Assembly (NCBI GenBank): GCA_002424845.1
Contig: DILD01000013.1
Location: 1 to 53,087, forward strand
DNA from: Thiobacillus denitrificans
GTDB lineage: Bacteria; Pseudomonadota; Gammaproteobacteria; Burkholderiales; Thiobacillaceae
DNA length: 53,087 nucleotides
Direction: 5' to 3'
Part shown: positions 16,584-24,730 of the stretch, piece by piece
Numbering within the stretch: position 1 is the first letter of the stretch
Layout of the letters: every line of letters begins with the position of its first letter
Made by a program: the position numbers and the translations under genes
Notes under the pieces: model-generated
Seen by the model: only the letters and a program-made list of their open reading frames with translations
Database searches by the model: none
What the model was told of the DNA's origin: nothing

Positions 16584-17714
16584 ATGGAACCGTCGTTCGC
16601 CTCCTACGCAGCGCATTCCAGTCAATCCCGCGGGCGTCGTCATGCCGAGCCGTCCGCCGCGCCGCGCTCCGAGTTCCAGCGCGACCGCGACCGCATCATT
16701 CATTCCACCGCGTTCAGGCGGCTGGAATACAAGACCCAGGTGTTCGTCAATCACGAAGGCGACCTGTTCCGCACCCGGCTGACCCACAGCCTGGAAGTGG
16801 CGCAGATCGGCCGCACCATCGCCCGGATACTGGGGCTGAACGAAGACCTGGTGGAAGCGGTGGCGCTGGCGCACGACCTCGGCCATACGCCCTTCGGCCA
16901 CGCCGGGCAGGATGCGCTGAACGCCTGCATGCGCGAGCACGGCGGTTTCGAGCACAACCTGCAGTCCTTGCGTGTCGTTGATCTGCTGGAAGAGCGCTAT
17001 GCCGAATTCGACGGACTGAATCTCACTTTTGAGGCGCGCGAGGGTATTTTGAAACACTGTTCGGCGGGCCATGCCGAAAAACTCGGCGACATTGGCGCGC
17101 GCTTTCTCAATAGACAGCAACCTTCGCTGGAGGCGCAGATCGCCAACCTGGCCGACGAGATCGCCTACAACAACCACGACGTCGACGATGGCCTGCGCTC
17201 CGGTCTGATTACGCTGGAGCAGCTGGGCGAAGTGCAGATATTTGCCCGTCACCTGAATGAAGTTCGCAGCAAGTACCCGGCGCTGAACAGCCGTCGCATC
17301 GTGACCGAAACCGTGCGACGCATGATTAATACGCTGATTATCGACTTGGTCAATACGACACGGATCAACATCGAGAACAGCGACGTGAAAACCATCGATG
17401 AAGTGCGTAGCGCGCCGCCTCTGGCAGCCTTCAGTCCGGCGCTGCTGGACGAGCATCGCGAACTCAAGCGTTTCCTGCATCGCCACCTGTATCGTCATTA
17501 CAAGGTGGCGCGCATGAGTGCGAAGGCGGGTCGCATCATCAGCGATTTGTATGCCGCATTCACAGGCGATGCCCGTCTGCTGCCGCCGGAGCATCAGGCG
17601 CGCGAATCGCTGGAAGGCGCACGCGCGGTAGCCGATTACATCGCGGGCATGACCGACCGCTACGCCATGCGCGAACACCGCAGGATTTTTGCGGTGGAAG
17701 AAATCTACAGTTAG
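16584..17714 (+). CDS. dgt: dGTPase-like deoxynucleotide triphosphohydrolase
   Basis: 376 residues of the HD superfamily, type 2 dGTPase-like. Start RSEFQRDRDRIIHSTAFRRLEYKTQVF, first metal His in RLTHSLEVAQI, HD pair in AHDLGHTPFGHAG, and later Asp in NLADEIAYNNHDVDDGL. It hydrolyses dNTPs to the nucleoside and triphosphate. The ATG at 16584 follows AAGGAATCTTG; a TTG one codon upstream is possible. It lies 10 bp after aroB, a pairing common in betaproteobacteria. Confidence 0.93.
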   Translation: MEPSFASYAAHSSQSRGRRHAEPSAAPRSEFQRDRDRIIHSTAFRRLEYKTQVFVNHEGDLFRTRLTHSLEVAQIGRTIARILGLNEDLVEAVALAHDLGHTPFGHAGQDALNACMREHGGFEHNLQSLRVVDLLEERYAEFDGLNLTFEAREGILKHCSAGHAEKLGDIGARFLNRQQPSLEAQIANLADEIAYNNHDVDDGLRSGLITLEQLGEVQIFARHLNEVRSKYPALNSRRIVTETVRRMINTLIIDLVNTTRINIENSDVKTIDEVRSAPPLAAFSPALLDEHRELKRFLHRHLYRHYKVARMSAKAGRIISDLYAAFTGDARLLPPEHQARESLEGARAVADYIAGMTDRYAMREHRRIFAVEEIYS

Positions 17715-17763
17715 CCGGGTAGCTTTGTCCCCGGTTTGACAAGGCAGACCAGCCAGGCCTGGA

Positions 17764-18513
17764 TCATCGGCCCGGTTCGCTCGTCTTTCCCCGCGGCAGT
17801 GCCCGCGCCACCACCCAGTTTGCAACGTCCGCCGCGCCGGCTAGTTTGAGCGTTTTCGCCAGTTCGTCGAGGCTGGCGCCGGTTGTCATGACATCGTCCA
17901 CGATCGCGATGCGCAATCCCTTTAAGTCGGCGCTGCAATGGAAAGCACCGCGTATGTTGCGGCATCGTGCCTCGTGTTTGAGGCCCATTTGCGGCGGGGT
18001 ATCGCGCACCCGCTGGCAGCAGTCGGTGTCGAGCGGAAGCCCAAGCCGCCTGCCTGCTTCGCGCGCGATTTCGCTGGCGTGGTTGAATCCGCGCTCGCGA
18101 ATGCGCCGGGCATGCAGCGGCATGGCGATGAGGCGGTCGGGTCGGGGAGCGGTCTCGACGACCCGGGCCAGGCATTCGCCGAGGACCGGCGCGACGGCCA
18201 GACGTCCCCGGTATTTCAGGTTCGGGATCATTTGATCAACCGGGAACGTATACATCAGCGCGGCGTAGGTGAAGTCGAATGCGGGCTGCTGCTTGAGGCA
18301 GGCGCCGCACAATTGCCCTGCGGGGGTAGGCATGGCGCACTGCGGGCAGTGTGGCTGGCTATGCCAGGGCAGATCGGCAAGGCAGCCGGGGCAGAGCGTG
18401 TGCCTGTGTGTGGCGCCCCCGCAAAGCAGGCAGGACAAGGGGAATGTTCGCTTAAAAAGCGGGCTGATGTTCAATTTGTTTCCGGGACAAATTTGACAGA
18501 TGGAAGGCCGCAC
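17764..18513 (-). CDS. comF: ComF family phosphoribosyltransferase-like protein
   Basis: 249 residues. An N-terminal zinc-binding double-zinc-ribbon segment (CLLCGG, CPGCL, CPQCA, CGACL; about 28-80) precedes a phosphoribosyltransferase fold with PRPP loop VDDVMTTGASLDE and the conserved ARRIRERGFNHASEIARE. Relatives (ComF, GntX) are required for DNA uptake or the use of DNA as nutrient. It converges with dgt and is divergent from the membrane gene at 18528, only 14 bp between starts. The exact start is uncertain. Confidence 0.92.
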   Translation of the reverse strand: MRPSICQICPGNKLNISPLFKRTFPLSCLLCGGATHRHTLCPGCLADLPWHSQPHCPQCAMPTPAGQLCGACLKQQPAFDFTYAALMYTFPVDQMIPNLKYRGRLAVAPVLGECLARVVETAPRPDRLIAMPLHARRIRERGFNHASEIAREAGRRLGLPLDTDCCQRVRDTPPQMGLKHEARCRNIRGAFHCSADLKGLRIAIVDDVMTTGASLDELAKTLKLAGAADVANWVVARALPRGKTSEPGR

Positions 18514-18527
18514 CGGAAAATCCGGGC

Positions 18528-18980
18528 ATGAAAGCTAAACGTGTCATTTCTGCTTCGTCCTCCCGCTTTTCCGCTCAGCTGTTCAATTTCATCACCGTCG
18601 CGGCCTTGATGATTTCGTTGACGGCTTTGCTGCTGGGCAAACTGCTCGCCAGTCACAAGATCGGATTTCTGCCGTTCGTTTTGTCGTTGCCGCCCGTGAT
18701 GATCTGGCTGGCGGCATCGATCTTCGTCTACGCCAGCATTGCCCATCATCCTAATCCGCGCACCGCGCATTACAACAAGTGGGCAGGCTACCGCTTTTAT
18801 GGCGTGATGGGCAGCATGGTGGTGATCGGCCCGTCGATTTATGGCCTGCTGGGCGGTTGGCAAGGGTTGATGATGGTGCTGGGCCTGGCGGTGCTGATCA
18901 TCGTGCCGTGGGCATTGCTTGATATTGTCAGGGCTGCGCGCGAACCGTGGCAGGACATGACCATCGAGGGGGAACTGTGA
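18528..18980 (+). CDS. Small membrane protein, function unknown
   Basis: 150 residues with about four predicted membrane segments (near 20-42, 48-70, 92-112 and 114-132). There is an HHPNPRTAHYNKWAGYRFYG loop between helices 2 and 3 and a C-terminal charged tail. I do not recognise the family. It is divergent from comF and 102 bp before bioB, so it may share the promoter region with comF; no function is assigned. Confidence 0.75.
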   Translation: MKAKRVISASSSRFSAQLFNFITVAALMISLTALLLGKLLASHKIGFLPFVLSLPPVMIWLAASIFVYASIAHHPNPRTAHYNKWAGYRFYGVMGSMVVIGPSIYGLLGGWQGLMMVLGLAVLIIVPWALLDIVRAAREPWQDMTIEGEL

Positions 18981-19082
18981 GCGGCAAGCAGGGCGCCCGC
19001 GCAGGGGGCTGCGCCCGTTCGCGCATGGCTCCAGCCGCCGCATGGTGTTTGCATGACTTGATGACTCTACAGGGCATAACCA

Positions 19083-20036
19083 ATGAATGACATGACTCAA
19101 CCCGGAGCGCACCTGTCCATGGCCGAGATTGAGGCGCTGTTTGCGCAGCCGTTTGCCGATCTGATGTTTCAGGCACAGACGGTGCACCGCGCATATTTCG
19201 ACCCCAACAAGGTACAGCTCTCCACCCTGCTGTCGATCAAGACCGGCGGCTGCTCCGAGGACTGCGGTTATTGCCCGCAGTCGGTGCATTACGACGCCGG
19301 GGTGGAAAACCAGGGCCTGCTGAATCTGACCGATGTGCTGGTTGCAGCCAGGGCCGCCAAAGCAGCCGGGGCCTCGCGCTTTTGCATGGGGGCGGCCTGG
19401 CGCGGACCGAAACAGCATGACCTCGAACCGGTGCTCGACATGGTGCGCGAAGTGAAAGCGCTGGGGCTGGAAACCTGCGCGACGCTGGGCATGCTGAAGG
19501 ACGGTCAGGCCGAACAGTTGAAACAGGCCGGGCTCGACTATTACAACCACAACCTCGATACCGCGCCCGAGTTCTATGGCGACATCATCACTACGCGCCA
19601 ATACCAGGACCGGCTCGATACGCTGGAGCGCGTGCGCCACGCCGACCTGCATGTATGCTGCGGCGGCATTGTCGGCATGGGCGAGTCGCGCACCCAGCGT
19701 GCCGGTCTGATCGCCCAACTGGCGAGTCTCGATCCGCAACCGGAATCGGTGCCGATCAACCTGCTGGTGCAGGTCGAGGGCACGCCGCTCGCCGATGTCG
19801 AGGCGCTCGAACCGCTGGAATTCGTGCGCACCATCGCGGTGGCGCGTATCTGTATGCCGAAAAGCTTCGTGCGGCTGTCGGCAGGGCGCCAGCAAATGAG
19901 CGATGCGGTGCAGGCGTTGTGTTTTCTTGCAGGTGCCAATTCGATCTTCTACGGCGAAAAGCTGCTGACCACCGGCAATCCGGAATGGGCGCGCGACCAG
20001 CGCCTGTTCGACAGCCTGGGGCTGACCGCGTTGTGA
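19083..20036 (+). CDS. bioB: Biotin synthase
   Basis: 317 residues. A radical-SAM enzyme that inserts sulfur into dethiobiotin. The [4Fe-4S] ligands are Cys57, Cys61 and Cys64 in GGCSEDCGYCPQS, followed by RFCMGAAWRGP, YYNHNLDTAPEFYG, CCGGIVGMGES and the [2Fe-2S]-side RLSAGRQQM segment. Normal length. It opens the bio operon, and its stop overlaps the GTG of bioF by 4 bp. A second in-frame ATG (MTQPGAHLS) three codons on is also possible. Confidence 0.97.
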   Translation: MNDMTQPGAHLSMAEIEALFAQPFADLMFQAQTVHRAYFDPNKVQLSTLLSIKTGGCSEDCGYCPQSVHYDAGVENQGLLNLTDVLVAARAAKAAGASRFCMGAAWRGPKQHDLEPVLDMVREVKALGLETCATLGMLKDGQAEQLKQAGLDYYNHNLDTAPEFYGDIITTRQYQDRLDTLERVRHADLHVCCGGIVGMGESRTQRAGLIAQLASLDPQPESVPINLLVQVEGTPLADVEALEPLEFVRTIAVARICMPKSFVRLSAGRQQMSDAVQALCFLAGANSIFYGEKLLTTGNPEWARDQRLFDSLGLTAL

Positions 20037-21193
20037 GTTTCGGTGCGCTGACCCGCCTGCAGCAGGGGCTGGCGGCGCTGAAGGCTGATCATCTCGAACG
20101 GCGGCGCCGGCTGTTCGACGGCGCACAGGGTGCGCACGTGACGATCGACGGTCAGCGCGTCATCTCCTTCTGCAGTAACGATTACCTCGGCCTCGCCGCC
20201 GATCCGGCACTGGTGGCCGCTGCGCACGTTGCGCTCGACCAGTGTGGTGTCGGCGCGGGTGCGGCGCATCTCATAGCCGGCCACCATCGTTATCACCACG
20301 AATTCGAAGCCGCCTTCGCCCGCTTCGTCGGCAAGCCGGCGGCGCTGCTGTTTTCTACGGGCTACATGGCCAATCTCGGTGTGCTGACCGCGATGGTCGG
20401 TCGCCGTGGCGAGGTGTTCGCCGACAAACTCAATCATGCCTCGCTGGTCGACGCCGCGCAGTTGTCCGGCGCGAGCTTCACACGCTATCGTCACCATGAC
20501 CTGGCCCAGCTCGAAGGCCAACTGGTGGCCAGTACCGCGCAGGACAAACTCATTGTCAGCGATCTGGTGTTCAGCATGGATGGTGATGTGGCTCGGGTCG
20601 ACTCGTTGCTTGATCTGGCAGAACGTCATGACGCCTGGCTTTATCTCGACGACGCGCACGGTTTTGGCGTGCTCAATGACGGGCGAGGCGGACTGACCGA
20701 ACGCACCCGTGCGAGCGATCGCGTGATCTATCTGGCCACGCTGGGCAAGGCGGCCGGTGTGTCTGGCGCGGCGGTGGCCGCGCACGAAGCCGTGATCGAC
20801 TGGCTGGTCCAGAAGGCGCGCGCCTATATCTACACGACAGCTTCGCCCCCGATGCTGGCTGCGTGCCTGCTGGAAAGCCTGCGCCAGATCGAGGCAGGTG
20901 GAATGCGACGCGCGCGCTTGCGCAGCCACATCATGCAGCTGCGTGATGGGTTGGCCGGATTCAAGCTTGGGGCATTGATGCCGTCCGACACGCCGATCCA
21001 GCCACTACTGATCGGCGAGAACGCCGATGCGGTGCGGCTATCGCTGGCCCTGCTGCAGCGTGGCCTGCTGGTGCCGGCGATCCGCACACCGACGGTGCCC
21101 GCCCATACCGCGCGGTTGCGCATCACCCTGTCGGCTGCGCACAGTGCTGATGATGTTGCGCAACTGGTTGAGGCGCTGCATGCCATTGTCTAA
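20033..21193 (+). CDS. bioF: 8-Amino-7-oxononanoate synthase
   Basis: 386 residues, PLP-dependent alpha-oxoamine synthase that condenses pimeloyl-ACP with alanine. Motifs: FCSNDYLGLAADP, GVGAGAAHLIAGHHRYHHEFE, LYLDDAHGFGVL and the PLP lysine in TLGKAAGVSGAAVA. The GTG at 20033 overlaps the bioB stop (GTGA) and gives the normal N-terminus; the longer open frame to 19655 is a shadow of bioB. It ends 14 bp inside bioH. Confidence 0.96.
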   Translation: MSFGALTRLQQGLAALKADHLERRRRLFDGAQGAHVTIDGQRVISFCSNDYLGLAADPALVAAAHVALDQCGVGAGAAHLIAGHHRYHHEFEAAFARFVGKPAALLFSTGYMANLGVLTAMVGRRGEVFADKLNHASLVDAAQLSGASFTRYRHHDLAQLEGQLVASTAQDKLIVSDLVFSMDGDVARVDSLLDLAERHDAWLYLDDAHGFGVLNDGRGGLTERTRASDRVIYLATLGKAAGVSGAAVAAHEAVIDWLVQKARAYIYTTASPPMLAACLLESLRQIEAGGMRRARLRSHIMQLRDGLAGFKLGALMPSDTPIQPLLIGENADAVRLSLALLQRGLLVPAIRTPTVPAHTARLRITLSAAHSADDVAQLVEALHAIV

Positions 21194-21926
21194 GCCCACC
21201 CTGACGCTGGTGCACGGATGGGGCATGAACGCCCGTGTATTTGATACGCTGGCTGAACTGCTGGCAGCCGATTTCGAGGTATGCGCGCTCAACCTGCCGG
21301 GCCACGGCGGACGCAATGCGGTAGCGGACAACACCCTGCAGGGCTGGGCGGACGATCTGGCGCGGCAATTGCCGGACCATACGATATTGCTCGGCTGGTC
21401 GCTTGGCGGGCTGGTCGCGATGCGCGCAGCGCTCGATTATCCGCACAAGGTCGCGCGCCTGGTGCTGCTGGCATCGACGCCGAAATTCGTTGCGACAGAA
21501 GACTGGACGCGCGGCATCTCGCCAGATGCCCTGCAGGATTTTGGCGCGGCGCTGGTTGCCGACCCCGGGGCCACGCTGCTGCGCTTTCTGAGCCTGCAGA
21601 CGCGTGGCATGCCGGGTCAGAAAGCCCTGTTGCAGCTATTGCGACAGGTGTTGCTGGCCGTGCCCATCCCGAGCAGTGAAACGCTGGTGGGCGGCTTGTC
21701 GATCTTGCGCGATACTGATTTGCGCGATGAGCTGTCGCGCCTGAAACAGCCAACCCTGGTGCTGCATGGTGCGCTCGATACGCTGACGCCGGCATCAGCT
21801 GGCGCCTGGCTTGCCGGGGCCTTGCCTGATGTGCGGCACGTCGAGATTGCGCGTGGCGCGCACGCGCCGCATCTGTCGCACGCTGAGGCGGTCGCCACTG
21901 CGATCGGACGCTTTGCTCATGACTGA
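21180..21926 (+). CDS. bioH: Pimeloyl-ACP methyl ester carboxylesterase
   Basis: 248 residues, alpha/beta hydrolase that removes the methyl group from pimeloyl-ACP methyl ester. Motifs: LVHGWGMNARVFD, nucleophile in GWSLGGLVAM, acid in LHGALDTLTP and His in ARGAHAPHLSH. The ATG at 21180 lies inside bioF (14-bp overlap). Its position between bioF and bioC supports the BioH call over a generic esterase. Confidence 0.93.
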   Translation: MPLSKPTLTLVHGWGMNARVFDTLAELLAADFEVCALNLPGHGGRNAVADNTLQGWADDLARQLPDHTILLGWSLGGLVAMRAALDYPHKVARLVLLASTPKFVATEDWTRGISPDALQDFGAALVADPGATLLRFLSLQTRGMPGQKALLQLLRQVLLAVPIPSSETLVGGLSILRDTDLRDELSRLKQPTLVLHGALDTLTPASAGAWLAGALPDVRHVEIARGAHAPHLSHAEAVATAIGRFAHD

Positions 21927-21941
21927 CGAGCGTGACCGCTC

Positions 21942-21965
21942 CCCTCTCCCGCAAGCGGGAGAGGG
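21942..21965. repeat. Perfect inverted repeat between bioH and bioC
   Basis: CCCTCTCCCGC and GCGGGAGAGGG separated by AA, an 11-bp perfect stem, followed by a further GGGGAGAGGG. It has no T-tract, so it is not a standard terminator. CTCTCCCGC-type palindromes of this kind occur as dispersed intergenic repeats in many proteobacteria. Here it splits an otherwise overlapping operon and could modulate bioC expression or stabilise the upstream mRNA. Confidence 0.75.
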
Positions 21966-22017
21966 CGGGGAGAGGGAAGCGGGGGAGCACCCTGAAGGGC
22001 ATAAAGGAGCAAACGCC

Positions 22018-22944
22018 ATGCCCCAACCAGTTGACGAACTCGATTTCGCAGAGGTGCGGCGTGCGTTCGACTATGCCGCCGCCAGCTACGATGCGCACGC
22101 GGTGTTGCAGCGCGAGGTGTGCGATCGCCTGTTCGAGCGCCTCGATTTCATGGCCTTGCAGCCGGAGCGCGTGCTTGATGTCGGCAGCGGCACCGGCTAC
22201 GGCCTGGCGCAACTGCGGTCACGCTATGCCGAATCCGCGCTGTGCGCGCTCGATATCGCGCCGGCCATGCTCAACGCCGCCCGTGCCCGTCTGCCGCAAT
22301 TCAACTGGGCGCAACGCGCCCTGCAACGTCTGCCCCCTTCCACTTCACGCACTACTCATCTGGTGTGTGCCGATATGGAGCGGCTGCCACTGGGGCCCAA
22401 CAGCATGAATCTGGTCTGGTCCAGCCTGGCCCTGCAGTGGGCACACGATCTGGAGGCGACGTTCAAGGGATTTCATCGGGTGCTGGCGCCGGGCGGTCTC
22501 TTGATGTTCGCGACCTTCGGCCCCGATACGCTGAAGGAGTTGCGTACCGCTTTTGCGGAAATTGACGATGCGCCACACGTGAATCGCTTTATCGATTTGC
22601 ATGATATTGGCGACATGCTGATTCACGCGGGCTTTGTCAGTCCGGTAATGGAAATGGACATGCTCACGTTGACCTATGCCGACCTCAAATCGCTGATGCG
22701 CGATCTCAAGGGCATTGGCGCGCATAACGCGGCAACGACCCGCCGCCGCGGCCTGCTCGGCAAATCGGCGTGGGCCAAACTGGAACAGGCGTATGAGGCG
22801 AACCGGCATGAAGGGCGCCTGCCGGCCAGCTTCGAGGTGATCTACGGCCACGCGTGGGCGGGCGACAAGATGCAGCGCGAAGACGGGCGTCAGGTGATCC
22901 AGTTCGCCATTGGCGAGCGAAAAAGAAAACTGGGGCGGACGTGA
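22018..22944 (+). CDS. bioC: Malonyl-ACP O-methyltransferase
   Basis: 308 residues, SAM-dependent class I methyltransferase that starts the disguised pimelate route. RRAFDYAAASYDAHAVLQ is the family N-terminus; LDVGSGTGYG is the SAM motif I; NLVWSSLALQWAHDLE and LAPGGLLMFATFGPDTLKEL are typical of BioC. The ATG at 22018 has AAAGGAGC eight bases upstream and gives the expected start, whereas the open frame continues to 21811 across the hairpin. GTGA overlap with bioD. Confidence 0.95.
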   Translation: MPQPVDELDFAEVRRAFDYAAASYDAHAVLQREVCDRLFERLDFMALQPERVLDVGSGTGYGLAQLRSRYAESALCALDIAPAMLNAARARLPQFNWAQRALQRLPPSTSRTTHLVCADMERLPLGPNSMNLVWSSLALQWAHDLEATFKGFHRVLAPGGLLMFATFGPDTLKELRTAFAEIDDAPHVNRFIDLHDIGDMLIHAGFVSPVMEMDMLTLTYADLKSLMRDLKGIGAHNAATTRRRGLLGKSAWAKLEQAYEANRHEGRLPASFEVIYGHAWAGDKMQREDGRQVIQFAIGERKRKLGRT

Positions 22945-23615
22945 AGGGTTTCTTTGTGACCGGCACGGATACCGGCGTTGGCAAGACGCGGGTGGCGGTG
23001 GCGATGATTCATGCGCTGCGTGCGCAAGGCCTGCGCGTGGCCGCGATGAAACCGGTGGCGGCGGGCCATGTGCAGGGAGAGCTGAATGAGGATGTGGTGG
23101 CGTTGCTGCAGGCGACAAACGTTGCGGCCGACCTGACGGACGTGAACCCCTACGCCTTCGCGGAGCCGATCGCACCGCATATTGCCGCGCAGTTGGCTGG
23201 CGCACGGATTGATCTGGATGTCATTGCTGCGGCGTATGCCCGGCTTGCTGCCGCGGCCGACGTGGTGGTGGTCGAAGGGGCAGGCGGCTGGCGCGTGCCC
23301 CTGAACGAAAGCGAAGACATGGCGGATCTGGCTGAGCGTTTGGGACTCCCTGTCGTGCTGGTGGTGGGCCTGCGTCTGGGGTGTCTCAATCACGCACTGC
23401 TGACAGCAGAGTCGATCACACAGCGGAATGTGCCTTGGGCTGGATGGGTGGGCAATCATCTTGATCCGTCGATGGCCCGTCAGGCTGAAAACCTGACCAC
23501 ACTTAGGGCGCGGTTAATGAGGCCCTGTCTGGGCGTGCAGGCTTTTGTCGGCCCCGGGATTGCCGCCTCAAACGAGCCGGAATGGCTCACCTTGCCAGAA
23601 ATATTAGACCATTAG
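22941..23615 (+). CDS. bioD: Dethiobiotin synthetase
   Basis: 224 residues, P-loop ATPase that closes the ureido ring of dethiobiotin from DAPA, CO2 and ATP. The P-loop is GTDTGVGKT; the substrate lysine is in AMKPVAAG; VEGAGGWRVPLNE is the second conserved loop. The GTG at 22941 overlaps the bioC stop. It is the last bio gene; bioA (DAPA synthesis) is not in the window. Confidence 0.95.
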   Translation: MKGFFVTGTDTGVGKTRVAVAMIHALRAQGLRVAAMKPVAAGHVQGELNEDVVALLQATNVAADLTDVNPYAFAEPIAPHIAAQLAGARIDLDVIAAAYARLAAAADVVVVEGAGGWRVPLNESEDMADLAERLGLPVVLVVGLRLGCLNHALLTAESITQRNVPWAGWVGNHLDPSMARQAENLTTLRARLMRPCLGVQAFVGPGIAASNEPEWLTLPEILDH

Positions 23616-23660
23616 AATAATCATTAATAATAATATTTTATTTATTAATCAATAAGATAA
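23605..23660 (+). promoter_or_regulatory. AT-rich segment before the cytochrome oxidase block
   Basis: A run made almost entirely of A and T, with repeated TTATTAAT/AATAATAT, unlike the GC-rich surroundings. It lies between bioD and the DUF2244 gene where the cox operon promoter is needed. TTATTAATCAATAA is a near-palindrome but does not match an FNR box. No single -35/-10 pair can be chosen reliably. Confidence 0.4.
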
Positions 23661-23744
23661 TGAACTCGCTTGTCTTGTTTATGGGGGGCGGAGCGTGTTA
23701 TCGTCCGCGACATAATGCCGCACGCAGTTCTTTCCTTTCCGGGT

Positions 23745-24230
23745 ATGGGTCATGCAATGGCAACAGCTTGTGCGGGCGGAACGGCCGGGGCGTTTGTTTT
23801 TAAATCAAGCCCCAACCATTCGCTGACGCGTCAGCAGAGACGCCGGGTTTTCTGGGGATTGGCTGCTTTGTGTTGTGTGGCGCCGGGTGTTTTTGCCTGG
23901 CTGGGCTACTGGCTGATATTGCCGTTTGCCGGTTTGGAGATTGGCTTGCTGGCGTGGGTGTTTGCCGGTTTGCGGCACCATGAGGGTGACTACGAATCGC
24001 TCGTGATCGAAGACGATGTGGTGACGCTGGAATGGCGTGCGGGTGGGCGCAGCGAGCGCCGCGAAATGAATCGCAAGTGGGCACGTGTTGAGTGCGACTG
24101 CCGAACACCAGGCCGGAGTTGTCGACTTTGTGTGGTGTCGCATGGCCGTGCAACAGAGGTGGGGCTGTATTTGAGTGACGAGGACAGGCTGGAACTCGCG
24201 GCCACGTTACGCAGCAAGTTGCAGGCATGA
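23745..24230 (+). CDS. DUF2244 domain membrane protein
   Basis: 161 residues from the ATG at 23745. FVFKSSPNHSLT begins the DUF2244 region, followed by two membrane helices (about 47-68 and 72-92) and a cytosolic tail with LVIEDDVVTLEWR and a Cys-rich stretch ECDCRTPGRSCRLCVV. Proteins of this family are often encoded beside cytochrome oxidase genes; the molecular function is unknown. The start is uncertain: in-frame ATGs at 23670, 23715 and 23757 are alternatives without clear ribosome-binding sites. Confidence 0.75.
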   Translation: MGHAMATACAGGTAGAFVFKSSPNHSLTRQQRRRVFWGLAALCCVAPGVFAWLGYWLILPFAGLEIGLLAWVFAGLRHHEGDYESLVIEDDVVTLEWRAGGRSERREMNRKWARVECDCRTPGRSCRLCVVSHGRATEVGLYLSDEDRLELAATLRSKLQA

Positions 24231-24259
24231 CGAGTTGCCGTAGCAAATAGTAAAAAAAA

Positions 24260-24275
24260 TACTTAGGTACTTAGG
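24260..24275 (+). repeat. Perfect 8-bp tandem repeat before cox genes
   Basis: TACTTAGG occurs twice in direct succession, following a run of eight A residues and ending about 13 bases before the ATG at 24289. It lies just upstream of the GGGGAGCA ribosome-binding site, so it could be an operator or simply leader sequence. Confidence 0.5.
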
Positions 24276-24288
24276 GGATAGGGGAGCA

Positions 24289-24681
24289 ATGAAAGGCGTC
24301 TGGCTAAAAGCAGGGATCGCTGCGTGTGGGCTGGCAATGAGCCAGCTCACGGTGGCGGATACCGCGTATCCCTTGCAAACTTCAATGGGCCTGGCTGCGC
24401 CAGGTGTATTTCAGTTGAACAATCTCATCATGCTGGTTTGTTTGGGGACATTTGTTGCGGTGTTCGCTGCGATGTTCTACTCGCTGCTCAGGCATCGCAA
24501 ATCGGTCGGAAGTGAGACTGTGCATTTTCACCGAAACACCCTGGTCGAGGTCGCCTGGGCCGCTGTTCCGTTCATCATCCTGATGAGTGTGGCTTACCCC
24601 GCAACAAGAACGGTGATCAATCACCATGCCGGGACGGTTGATGTTGTCCAACTCGTCGAACAACGGGTTGCCAGTCGTTGA
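24289..24681 (+). CDS. Subunit II membrane domain only (COX2_TM), no CuA domain
   Basis: 130 residues. A signal-like N-terminus (about 1-23) is followed by two membrane helices (about 45-68 and 85-105) matching the transmembrane half of cytochrome c oxidase subunit II: LIMLVCLGTFVAVFAAMFYSLLRHRKS, then HFHRNTLVEVAWAAVPFIILMSV and PATRTV. It carries the canonical glutamate in VEVAW that marks the K-channel entrance in A-type oxidases. The CuA domain is absent, and the gene ends cleanly, with no CuA coding sequence before coxB. GGGGAGCA precedes the ATG. It may be an extra oxidase subunit, an assembly factor or the relic of a second coxB. Confidence 0.8.
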   Translation: MKGVWLKAGIAACGLAMSQLTVADTAYPLQTSMGLAAPGVFQLNNLIMLVCLGTFVAVFAAMFYSLLRHRKSVGSETVHFHRNTLVEVAWAAVPFIILMSVAYPATRTVINHHAGTVDVVQLVEQRVASR

Positions 24682-24730
24682 GCTGAAAAACCAGATTCAA
24701 ACACAATACATAGAACATACATAAGGGGGA

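Noticed and set aside
17715..17763. Terminator between dgt and comF
   Set aside because: CCGGG/CCCGG can pair, but the stem is short and no T-tract follows in either direction.
19655..20032. Upstream extension of the bioF frame
   Set aside because: It overlaps bioB in another frame and has no bioF homology before the GTG at 20033.
23616..23744. FNR or IHF site in the AT-rich segment
   Set aside because: Neither TTGAT-N4-ATCAA nor the IHF consensus is met; only generic AT-richness.
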